From the NCBI GenBank assembly GCA_963763115.1, contig CAVXNM010000028.1:1-64000 (forward strand): 64,000 nt of DNA. Direction: 5' to 3'. The stretch's first letter is position 1; every line of letters begins with the position of its first letter. The notes under the pieces are model-generated. The model worked only from the letters and a program-made list of their open reading frames with translations. It made no database searches and was not told where the DNA came from. The DNA is from CAVQCA01 sp963763115 (GTDB taxonomy: Bacteria > Pseudomonadota > Gammaproteobacteria > UBA9214). The translations under genes and the position numbers were made by a program. Positions 8,917 through 16,954 of the stretch are shown here, one piece after another.

Positions 8917-9900
8917 ATGATAAAAGAATACCCATGGATTGAACCGTACCGGGAGCGCCTGACGGCGGCCCACCAGCAGAACCGCTTTCCACATGCCTTG
9001 TTGCTGACCGGTCAGCCAGGCATGGGCAAGGTTGTGTTCGCGGAGGAACTGGCGCGCTTTCTGCTGTGCGAACACCCGACGGACGGAAAGTCTCCCTGCC
9101 GGCAGTGCACCAGCTGCACGCTGTTCGCGGCCGGCAGTAACCCGGATTACTTCCGCCTCACCCCCGCAGAGGACAGCCGTGTGATCAAGATCGACCAGGT
9201 TCGACAACTCTCCGAGAGCCTGTCCCTTACCAGTCACGGCAACGGTTACAAGGTGGCCATCCTGATACCGGCGGATGCCCTGAATATCAATGCGGCCAAT
9301 AGCTTGTTAAAGACACTTGAAGAGCCGTCCGATAACACGGTACTGGTTCTGGTCAGTGCGCATCCATCCCGTCTGCCGGCGACGATACGCAGCCGCTGCC
9401 AGGAAATCCGCATCCAGGCGACTGACCGGGAGTCAACCACCCGGTGGCTTGCCGCCCGGTATGATGGTCCGTCGCCGGAGGTGTATCTGGCCCTGGCGAA
9501 TGGAGCGCCGCTGCAAGCGTTGCAACTGACGCAGGAGCAGGCACTGGAGGAACGGCAACGGCGTTTCCGTGCGTTTGTCGGCATTCTCACGGCGCAGGAA
9601 AGTCCCCTGACGGTGGCGCAGGGCTGGGCCGCGGACGAGGACCTGAAGGGGCTTCACTGGATGTGCGAGTGGCTCATGGATATGCTGAGAATCCGCCTCA
9701 GCGGACAGACGCAGGGGATTCACGGCATCGACCTTCAGGACGGCCTGTCGATGCTTGCGCGGAAGCTGGACAGCAGGTTAATGTTCGGTCTGCTTGACGG
9801 CATCAACCGGATGCTGAAACTTGCGGACAGCACCCTGAACCGGCAAATGATGATGGAAGACATCCTGCTCGCCTGGGCAGAGCAGACTTCCGGGGACTGA
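8917..9900 (+). CDS. holB: DNA polymerase III delta' subunit
   Basis: Clamp-loader subunit of the replicase. The N-terminus carries the AAA+ region with TGQPGMGK (P-loop-like) near residue 31, and a four-Cys zinc module (CEHPTDGKSPCRQCTSC) at about 51-67. NSLLKTLEEPS is the classic delta'/DnaX sequence, followed by TIRSRCQ with the SRC motif. The 327-aa length fits. It continues the tmk-holB-pilZ-tatD order seen in gammaproteobacteria. Confidence 0.94.
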   Translation: MIKEYPWIEPYRERLTAAHQQNRFPHALLLTGQPGMGKVVFAEELARFLLCEHPTDGKSPCRQCTSCTLFAAGSNPDYFRLTPAEDSRVIKIDQVRQLSESLSLTSHGNGYKVAILIPADALNINAANSLLKTLEEPSDNTVLVLVSAHPSRLPATIRSRCQEIRIQATDRESTTRWLAARYDGPSPEVYLALANGAPLQALQLTQEQALEERQRRFRAFVGILTAQESPLTVAQGWAADEDLKGLHWMCEWLMDMLRIRLSGQTQGIHGIDLQDGLSMLARKLDSRLMFGLLDGINRMLKLADSTLNRQMMMEDILLAWAEQTSGD

Positions 9901-9930
9901 TACCGATAAACAGGAAAGGGTAGTCGAGAC

Positions 9931-10284
9931 ATGAATCAGACAAATGCCCCGCGACAGGGAATTCTCTCACTCACCATCAAGGACAAAAGCGCCTTGTATG
10001 CGGCCTATATGCCGTACGTCAAGGGCGGGGGACTGTTCATCCCGACAAAGAAGCATTACCGGCTGGGTGACGAAGTTTTCATGCTGCTGACACTGATGGA
10101 CGAATCGGAAAAGATTCCGGTCGCCGGAAAGATCGTGTGGATCACTCCCATCGGGGCCCAGGGCAACCGCGCGGCCGGCATTGGTGTGCAGTTCAGCGAC
10201 CAGGATGATGGCGCGGCCCGCAACAAGATCGAGGGTTACCTCGCCGGGACGCTGGAGTCCGATCGCCCGACACATACCCTTTAA
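9931..10284 (+). CDS. PilZ-domain protein
   Basis: A 117-residue single PilZ domain, similar to the PilZ protein encoded after holB in Pseudomonas and relatives, where it takes part in type IV pilus assembly. Visible features are GILSLTIKD at the start, VKGGGLFIPT, the GIGVQFSD segment and a short C-terminal helix. The N-terminal RxxxR of c-di-GMP-binding PilZ domains is not clear, as in the type IV pilus group. AGGAAAGGG precedes the ATG. Confidence 0.85.
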   Translation: MNQTNAPRQGILSLTIKDKSALYAAYMPYVKGGGLFIPTKKHYRLGDEVFMLLTLMDESEKIPVAGKIVWITPIGAQGNRAAGIGVQFSDQDDGAARNKIEGYLAGTLESDRPTHTL

Positions 10285-10472
10285 TACGAATTTTTCACCG
10301 GGCGTCGGTTGTGCAGCGTGATGCATCGAGCCGATCAGGATAGCGTCTACACGGAAACCCCGTGTGTGTTTTGGGAAATACCTGTACCGGTAAGACATGC
10401 GGCCTGGCCACTGTGGTTGCGGTAATCCCGAATACGGCTATTATTCAGCCTCTCGTCTGAGAGAAGTTCTTC

Positions 10473-11255
10473 ATGCTGGTTGATTCCCATTGCCACCTGG
10501 ACCTGCTGGACCTGCCCTCGTATCCCGGCGGGCTGACCGGGGTGCTCGATGCGGCGCGCGCACAGGGCGTCACGCGCTTTCTCTGCGTATCCATCAATCT
10601 GGAGCATTACCCGCGCATGCATGCGCTGGTCGAACGCTGTGCCGAGATCAGCGTATCCGTCGGCGTGCATCCCAACGAACGGGGAGGGCACGAACCGACG
10701 GTCACTGAACTCGTCGAACTGGCCGCCCGTCCCGGGGTGGTGGCCATCGGCGAGACCGGTCTGGACTACTTTCGCAGCGAGGGCGATCTGGAGTGGCAGC
10801 GCGAGCGGTTCAGGACCCACATCCGCGCGGCAAAACAGTCGGGAAAGCCGCTGATCGTGCATTCGCGGGATGCGGCGGAAGATACCCTGAAGATTCTGCA
10901 GCAAGAGGGCGCGGGGGAGGCGGGCGGCGTCATGCACTGTTTTACCGGTGACCGGGAGATGGCCAGCCGGGCCATGGACCTCAACTTCCATATCTCGTTT
11001 TCCGGCATCGTGACCTTCAAGAGCGCGCAGGAACTCATGGAAGTCGCGCGCCGCATGCCGCTGGAGCGCATGCTGGTGGAAACCGACTGTCCCTACCTGG
11101 CGCCGGTGCCTCACCGCGGCAAGCCCAACCAGCCGGCCTATGTGCGTTACGTCGCCGAGCACATCGCGGAACTGCGCGCCGAACCCTACGAGCAGATCGC
11201 CGCGGCGACGACGCAAAATTTTCTTACGCTGTTCAATCCGGCCGCTGCAGCCTGA
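10473..11255 (+). CDS. tatD: TatD-family metal-dependent hydrolase
   Basis: Cytoplasmic TIM-barrel deoxyribonuclease of the TatD family. The metal-binding motif DSHCHLD sits at residues 4-10; further ligands are visible in GVHPNE, GETGLDYF, IVHSRDA, MHCFTG and ETDCPYLAPVPHRGKPN. The 260-aa length is typical. AGAGAAGTTC precedes the ATG. It is the last plus-strand gene of the holB-pilZ run and converges on the minus-strand thioesterase. Confidence 0.92.
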   Translation: MLVDSHCHLDLLDLPSYPGGLTGVLDAARAQGVTRFLCVSINLEHYPRMHALVERCAEISVSVGVHPNERGGHEPTVTELVELAARPGVVAIGETGLDYFRSEGDLEWQRERFRTHIRAAKQSGKPLIVHSRDAAEDTLKILQQEGAGEAGGVMHCFTGDREMASRAMDLNFHISFSGIVTFKSAQELMEVARRMPLERMLVETDCPYLAPVPHRGKPNQPAYVRYVAEHIAELRAEPYEQIAAATTQNFLTLFNPAAAA

Positions 11256-11352
11256 TTTTGCGTATATCGGCATGTCGCTGGGTGACTGACAGCGTTGGTC
11301 AGGTGAACGGCCAGGTGGCAAATCCCTTCAAAACGGATGTCGATGTATGTTG

Positions 11353-11751
11353 TCAGTCCTGTCTCGGCAACGGACGCGGCCGGCGGTTCTCATCCACGGC
11401 GATATAGGTCACGTCGGCTTCGGTGACCTGGATGACTTCCTCGCATTGACCGCAACGCTCGGCATACGCCTTCACGTAAACGGTGATCGATGTGCGGCCG
11501 ACGCGGGTGACCTCCGCATAGCAGCTGATCAGGTCGCCGACGAACACCGGCTGATGGAACTGGAAGGCATTGACGGCGACGGTGACGATGCGGCCTTTCG
11601 CGCGTCGTCTTGCGACGATGCTGCCGGCGATGTCGACCTGGGACATGATCCAGCCGCCGAAAATATCGCCCGAGGCATTGGTATCCGCGGGTCCGGGCAT
11701 GACGCGGATGGCCAGGTATCGCTCGTCCGGCAATGACACGTCTTTGCTCAT
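11353..11751 (-). CDS. YciA-type acyl-CoA thioesterase (hotdog fold)
   Basis: Probably hydrolyses acyl-CoA esters in the cytoplasm. The 132 residues form one hotdog domain with NASGDIFGGWIMSQVD (active-site Asp) near 25-40, FHQPVFVGDLI and a terminal VTYIAVDE strand, all usual for the YciA/acyl-CoA hydrolase family. It is the last gene of a minus-strand beta-oxidation group, about 20 bases after the acyl-CoA synthetase, which fits a role in adjusting acyl-CoA levels. Confidence 0.85.
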   Translation of the reverse strand: MSKDVSLPDERYLAIRVMPGPADTNASGDIFGGWIMSQVDIAGSIVARRRAKGRIVTVAVNAFQFHQPVFVGDLISCYAEVTRVGRTSITVYVKAYAERCGQCEEVIQVTEADVTYIAVDENRRPRPLPRQD

Positions 11752-11772
11752 GGCTGATTCTCGCCGATGTGG

Positions 11773-13578
11773 TTAGTGTCCCGCGTACATGGCCGCGATT
11801 TCATCCGCATAGCGCACCATGATCCGATCGCGCTTGAGCTTCATGGTGGGGGTAATCAGCCCGTTGTCCACCGACCACGGTTGCTGTGTGCAGACGGTGT
11901 GACGCACCTGGGCATAGCCGGGGAATTCGCTCAGCCGTCCGGCCAGCCTCTCGAGTACGACCTGCTCCAACGCCTCGCTTTTCAGCGCCGCCGCTTCGGC
12001 GTGATCGAGCGACAGCGTGTTCGCCAGTATTTCCCACTGCTCTGCGTTCAGCACAATGATGGCACAGAGGTAGGGACGTGAATCCCCGAGCACCATCACC
12101 TGATCGAACAGCGGGTCGAGCGCGATCGCCATTTCCATGTCCGCCGGCGGCATCTTCTCGCCGTTGGACAGCACGATGATTTCCTTCAGACGGCCGGTGA
12201 TGTAAATATGATTGTGCTTGATCTGTGCTTTGTCGCCGGTATGCAGCCATCCCTCGGAATCGATGAGTTCCCGCGTGGCCTCGGGCTTTTCCCAGTAACC
12301 CAGCATCACGCAGGGGCCACGGGTCAGCAACTCATCGTTTTCGCCGATACGCACCTCGACATCGCGCAAGGGGATACCGACGCTGGCGGGTTCATTGTCC
12401 CCGGCGGTGTTGCAGGCGATGATCGGGCTCGTCTCGGTCAGCCCGTAGCCCTGCAGCAGGTTGAGTCCCAGGCCGATGAAGACCTTCGCGATCGCCGGTG
12501 GCAGCGGGGCACCGCCCGCCGCCGCGACTCGCAGGCGTCCGCCCAGCCTCGCCATGATCTTGCCGGCCACCAGTTTGTTCAGAAACGGCCATAACAGAAA
12601 CGTCGGATGCCAACCGCCCCGTCCCTGGCACTGCAGGAATCGCCGCCAGCCGGTATCGACGGCGAGGTTGAACAACCGGGTGGCGAACGGCGGCTTCTCA
12701 GCCAGTCCGGCCATGATCTTGTTGAAAACACGTTCATAGATGCGCGGCACCGATATCAGCACTGTCGGCCGGATGGTGAGCAGGTCCTCGGCGAGCTGCG
12801 GTATGGAGCGCGCAAAGGCGACAGTGGCGCCCGCCATCATGGGCGCGTAGTAGCCGACCGTGCGTTCGAAGGTGTGCGACAGCGGCAGAAAGGACAGCAG
12901 GACATCTTCCCGGTACATGGGCACGTACTCCAGACCACTATCGGCATTGGCCAGGATATTGCGATGGCTCAGCATGACGCCCTTCGACCGTCCCATGGTG
13001 CCCGAGGTGTAGACGATGGTCGCCAGCTGGTCAGGTTCGTCATCATTGGCCAGCAGTTCACCCGGGTCGGCGGGCAACCACTCCGCAAGCGTGCTGACCC
13101 GAGTCTCGCCGTCAGGAACTTCCACGGGTTCCCGCGTCACGACTCGCACCAGTGCAGCCAGCCTGTCATGCACCGTCATCAGCCGTTCCCACTGCTCCAT
13201 GCCGCAGAGGTACAGCAGCCTCACGCCGGCGTCATTGAGCATATAGGCGGTATTCTCTGGACGATCCTCCAGGTACAGGGGGACCACCACCAGGCCTGAA
13301 CCGAGGGCCGCCTGGTCGAAGATGACCCATTCCCGGCTGTTGCGCATCAGGATGGCGACCCGATCGCCGGGGCGGAGACCCTCCCCGGCGAACGCGGCCT
13401 GCCACTGTGCGATGACGGCGGCCATCTCGGCCCAGCTCGAGTCCTGCCAGCGTCCCGTGGATTCGTCATAGTGATGGTAGGCGATCGCGTCGGGCGTGCG
13501 GCGCACCCGTTCGCGGAACAGGCCGGCGAGCGTGCCCACCGTTCCGGCAGATATCTTGTCGAGGGTCCCTCGGGTCAT
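11773..13578 (-). CDS. Long-chain fatty acyl-CoA synthetase (AMP-forming)
   Basis: Activates fatty acids to acyl-CoA with ATP. A 601-residue member of the adenylate-forming family, closest in style to the FadD15/Faa-like long-chain group. Motifs are YTSGTMGRSKGVMLSH near 192-207 (phosphate loop), LLQGYGLTETSP near 376, GWLHTGDKA, and the hinge GRLKEIIVLSNGEK with TPTMKLKR near the C-terminus containing the catalytic Lys. There is no membrane segment. It lies about 10 bases after the fadJ-like gene in a minus-strand fad cluster. Confidence 0.88.
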   Translation of the reverse strand: MTRGTLDKISAGTVGTLAGLFRERVRRTPDAIAYHHYDESTGRWQDSSWAEMAAVIAQWQAAFAGEGLRPGDRVAILMRNSREWVIFDQAALGSGLVVVPLYLEDRPENTAYMLNDAGVRLLYLCGMEQWERLMTVHDRLAALVRVVTREPVEVPDGETRVSTLAEWLPADPGELLANDDEPDQLATIVYTSGTMGRSKGVMLSHRNILANADSGLEYVPMYREDVLLSFLPLSHTFERTVGYYAPMMAGATVAFARSIPQLAEDLLTIRPTVLISVPRIYERVFNKIMAGLAEKPPFATRLFNLAVDTGWRRFLQCQGRGGWHPTFLLWPFLNKLVAGKIMARLGGRLRVAAAGGAPLPPAIAKVFIGLGLNLLQGYGLTETSPIIACNTAGDNEPASVGIPLRDVEVRIGENDELLTRGPCVMLGYWEKPEATRELIDSEGWLHTGDKAQIKHNHIYITGRLKEIIVLSNGEKMPPADMEMAIALDPLFDQVMVLGDSRPYLCAIIVLNAEQWEILANTLSLDHAEAAALKSEALEQVVLERLAGRLSEFPGYAQVRHTVCTQQPWSVDNGLITPTMKLKRDRIMVRYADEIAAMYAGH

Positions 13579-13588
13579 GCCGTTTTCC

Positions 13589-15637
13589 TCATCCTGAGTC
13601 TTTGGCTACTGTCTCCCAGCCTGAATCGGGAGTAAACCGCTTGCCGCGCAGCTGTTCCAGTTGCTGCAATTGCCCGCGCATGACCGACGCACCGATCGCG
13701 TCGATGTAATGCATCGGACCGCCGCGGAACGGGGCGAACCCGGTGGCGAAGATCATGCCCGCGTCGAGCAGATCGCTATTTTCCACGACCCGCTCGCGCA
13801 GGCAAGCGACCGCCTCGTTCAGCAGTCGCAGCACCAGCCGGTCGGTGATTTCCTGCAGATTCCAGTTCCCGCCTTTTTTCCCGCGCTTGACTGCCTTGCC
13901 CTTGTCGTAGCGGTAGAAACCGCGGCCGGATTTCTTGCCGAGACGGCCGGCGACCACCAGCTGCTGGAGGCGCTCGGGAATCGCCGTATGGAAGTGCCCT
14001 GTCAGGATCTGCGCGACATGCAGACAGATATCCAGACCGGTGGTGTCGGCCAGTTCCAGCGGACCCATGGGCATGCCGAAGGCGGTTGCGGCCCGGTCGA
14101 TGATGGCTGCCGGAACACCCTCGGACTCCAGTTTGACGGCCTCCAGGAGATAGGGCATGAGTATCCGGTTGACCAGGAAACCGGGCGTGCTGCTCACCGG
14201 CAGCGGCAGACGGTCGAGCAGGCGGGTAAACTCCATGGCCTTGCCCGAAACCTCCGCCGCCGTGGATCTGCCGTTGACGATTTCGACCAGCTGCATCACC
14301 GGGACCGGGTTGAAAAAATGCAGCCCGACCAGCCGCTCGGGCCGCGCCAGCGCCCCGCTGAGTTCCTCCAGCGGAATGCTCGAGGTGTTGGTTGCGAGGA
14401 CGGCATCGGCTGGCATGCGCGGTTCAATGTTCCGATACAGCGCACGCTTGACCTCGGCATCCTCGAAGATCGCCTCGATCACGATATCGGTGCGGCCAAC
14501 ACCCAGCCCCTTGTGATCGGGCAGCAGCCGGTCCATCGCCGCCTGGATCGCGAGCGGATCCTTCAGGCGGCGTTTGAACAGTTCATGGGCGCGTTTTATG
14601 GCCGGGGCGATGCGTTCCGGCGACTGGTCCTGGAGCGAGACCCGGAAACCGCGCAGGGCGCACCAGGCGGCAATGTCTCCCCCCATCGTTCCGGCGCCAA
14701 TCACATGCACGGCACGCGGCTTCCAGGCCGTGTCCCTCCCCAGTGATTTGAGCTGTTCCTGCAGCAGAAAAACCCGAATCAGGTTGCGCGCCGTGATGCC
14801 TTTCACCAGGCTGGCGATGGAATCCGCCTCGGCCTGCTGCATCTGTGCGGGGTCGTCCGCGTACTTTTGCCAGATGTCGATCAGCGCATAGGGCGCCGGG
14901 TAATGCAGTCTGGACGCCTTGGCCGCCACCTGCCGGCGCAGCACGCGGGCGAGCAGTGGACGGACCATGGAATGGTTCGAGAGGCGGTCCTGCCATCCGG
15001 GTCTTGCCGGTGGCGGGGCGTCGAGCACCTGCAGGCGCGCGGCGGCCCGCAGATAGCGCTCCGGCGCCAGCCGATCGACCAGGCCGATGCGTCTCGCCTG
15101 GCGGGTATCGATGCTGCGCCCGCTCAGCATCAGGTCCATGGCTTTCAGGCCGCCCACCAAGGGAGGCAGCCGGACGCTGCCACCGAATCCGGGATGAATG
15201 CCCAGGCGCACCTCCGGCAGGCCCAGCCGGGTGCCGGGGCTATCGAGCGCCACGCGGTAACGGCAGGCCAGCGCCAGTTCCAGACCGCCGCCCAGGCAGA
15301 AGCCGTGGATCAGCGCCACGGTCGGGAAACCGAGTGCGTCCAGCCGGTTGAACACCGACTGGCCCAGCCGGACCAGTTCCAGCGCCTCGGCCTCGTTGCG
15401 GATGCGGGTGAACTCGTGGATGTCGGCGCCGGCGATGAAGCCGTTGGCCTTGTCCGAGAGGATGACCAGTCCGCGCGGTGCGCGGCTTGCAATCGCTTCC
15501 AGGTGCCGGTCCAGCTCCCGCAGTACCTCGCTGCCGAGGACATTGGTGCCTGCATCCGTCTTGTCCATGTGCAGCCAGACGATGTCATCGTTATCGGTTT
15601 CGAGGCGGAAATGATTTTGTTCGGTGGCGATGTTCAT
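13589..15637 (-). CDS. fadJ: FadJ-like multifunctional enoyl-CoA hydratase / 3-hydroxyacyl-CoA dehydrogenase
   Basis: Catalyses two steps of beta-oxidation. The 682-aa protein has an N-terminal crotonase domain (SDKANGFIAGADIHEF near 60, IHGFCLGGGLELALACRYR near 100, PEVRLGIHPGFGGSVRLP near 130) and a C-terminal dehydrogenase with VIGAGTMGGDIA near 310, ATNTSSIPLEEL and GLHFFNPVPVMQLVEIV. The start is an ATG overlapping the stop of the fadI-like gene as ATGA. FadJ is favoured over FadB because thiolase lies upstream as in fadIJ; the split is not certain. Confidence 0.87.
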   Translation of the reverse strand: MNIATEQNHFRLETDNDDIVWLHMDKTDAGTNVLGSEVLRELDRHLEAIASRAPRGLVILSDKANGFIAGADIHEFTRIRNEAEALELVRLGQSVFNRLDALGFPTVALIHGFCLGGGLELALACRYRVALDSPGTRLGLPEVRLGIHPGFGGSVRLPPLVGGLKAMDLMLSGRSIDTRQARRIGLVDRLAPERYLRAAARLQVLDAPPPARPGWQDRLSNHSMVRPLLARVLRRQVAAKASRLHYPAPYALIDIWQKYADDPAQMQQAEADSIASLVKGITARNLIRVFLLQEQLKSLGRDTAWKPRAVHVIGAGTMGGDIAAWCALRGFRVSLQDQSPERIAPAIKRAHELFKRRLKDPLAIQAAMDRLLPDHKGLGVGRTDIVIEAIFEDAEVKRALYRNIEPRMPADAVLATNTSSIPLEELSGALARPERLVGLHFFNPVPVMQLVEIVNGRSTAAEVSGKAMEFTRLLDRLPLPVSSTPGFLVNRILMPYLLEAVKLESEGVPAAIIDRAATAFGMPMGPLELADTTGLDICLHVAQILTGHFHTAIPERLQQLVVAGRLGKKSGRGFYRYDKGKAVKRGKKGGNWNLQEITDRLVLRLLNEAVACLRERVVENSDLLDAGMIFATGFAPFRGGPMHYIDAIGASVMRGQLQQLEQLRGKRFTPDSGWETVAKDSG

Positions 15638-16954
15638 ATGGGCTGTCCCTCTGTCCGCTCGATGAGCATGGCGCCGCCCTGGCCGCCGCCGATACACAGG
15701 CTGGCGATGCCGCGGCGGGCGTCGTGGCGTCTGAGCACCTGCAGCAGGTGCAGCACGATGCGCGCGCCGCTGGCGCCCACGGGGTGGCCGATGCTGACCG
15801 CGCCGCCGTCGACGTTAAGCCGTTCCTCGTCGATCGACTCGAACGGCGTCTCACCGCCGAGTTCCTCGCGGCAGAAACCGGCATCCTGCCAGGCCACCAG
15901 ACAGGCGAGGACCTGGGCGGCGAAGGCCTCGTTGATCTCCCAATAGTCGATGTCGGCGCTGCTGAGTCCGTGCCGGTGCAGCAACGGCGCCATGGCATAC
16001 ACGGGGCCGAGTCCCATCTGCGCGGGATCCAGGCCAGCCCATTGACAGTCGACGATCCGCCCCAGTACCGGCAGATGGTGACGTGACACCGCCTCTTCCG
16101 AGGCGAGGATGAGCCAGGCGGCGCCGTCGGTGACCTGGGCGCTATTGCCGGCGGTCACCGCACCGTAGGGCTTGTCGAAAACGGGTCTGAGTTTAGCCAG
16201 TGTTTCCAGAGTGGAATCGGCGCGCACGCCGTCATCATGGTCATAATAGCCGCCATGCTGGTCGTAGATGACCTCGATCTCTTCCAGACGCCCATCCAGA
16301 CGCGCGCTTTCCAGACGCTGATGGCTGCGCAGCGCATAGCGGTCCATGGCGTCGCGGCCGATGGCGAAATCGGTGGGCGAGGATCTCCGCGGTCTGTCCC
16401 ATCGACAGGCCCACCACCGGATCGGTGAGCCCGCGCAGCAGGGCGATGACCGGCCGCAGATGGGTCGGGCGCAACTGCGACAGGACCTTGAGCCGCGCCC
16501 CCGGCGTGCGCGCGCCGTTCCATGCCGCCAGCCAGTTGACCATGGCCTCGCTGAACAGGATCGGGGCATGGCTCATGACTTCCACGCCGCCGGCCAGCAC
16601 CAGCCCGGCGCGGCCGCTCGCGATGTCGCCGGCCGCGGCATCCAGTGCCTGCATGCCCGAGGCGCAATTGCGCTGCACCGTCCAGGCCGGCACGCGGTCC
16701 CCGCAGCCGAGACGCAGCGCCACCACCCGGGCGATATTGGCCTCGTTGGCCGAGGGCATGACGCAGCCGAGAATGACTTCATCGAACGCGTCGGGAGAGA
16801 ACGGCTGACGGGCGAGCAGGGGATTGCCGCCGGCGACCGCAAGATCGGCGGCCGTGAACGGACCCGGTTTGCCGCGCGCCTTCAGAAAGGGCGTGCGACT
16901 CCCGTCGACTACATAGACTGGCCGGCCTTGCCGGCCGTTCGGCTGCTGCTCCAT
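15634..16954 (-). pseudogene. fadI: FadI-like acetyl-CoA acyltransferase (thiolase), one frameshift
   Basis: Thiolase partner of the FadJ-like protein. The N-terminal part (from 16954) has VDGSRTPFLKA and the nucleophile in NCASGMQALDAAAG. The C-terminal part has EINEAFAAQVLA, SIGHPVGASGARIV and CIGGGQGGAMLIE. The frame breaks near 16368-16374, between AEILAHRF and AIGRDAMDRYALRSHQR, where one extra T in a short T run would explain it. Corrected length is about 439 aa, normal for FadI. The first 46 bases overlap the end of fadE. Sequence error or real lesion cannot be told apart here. Confidence 0.82.
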
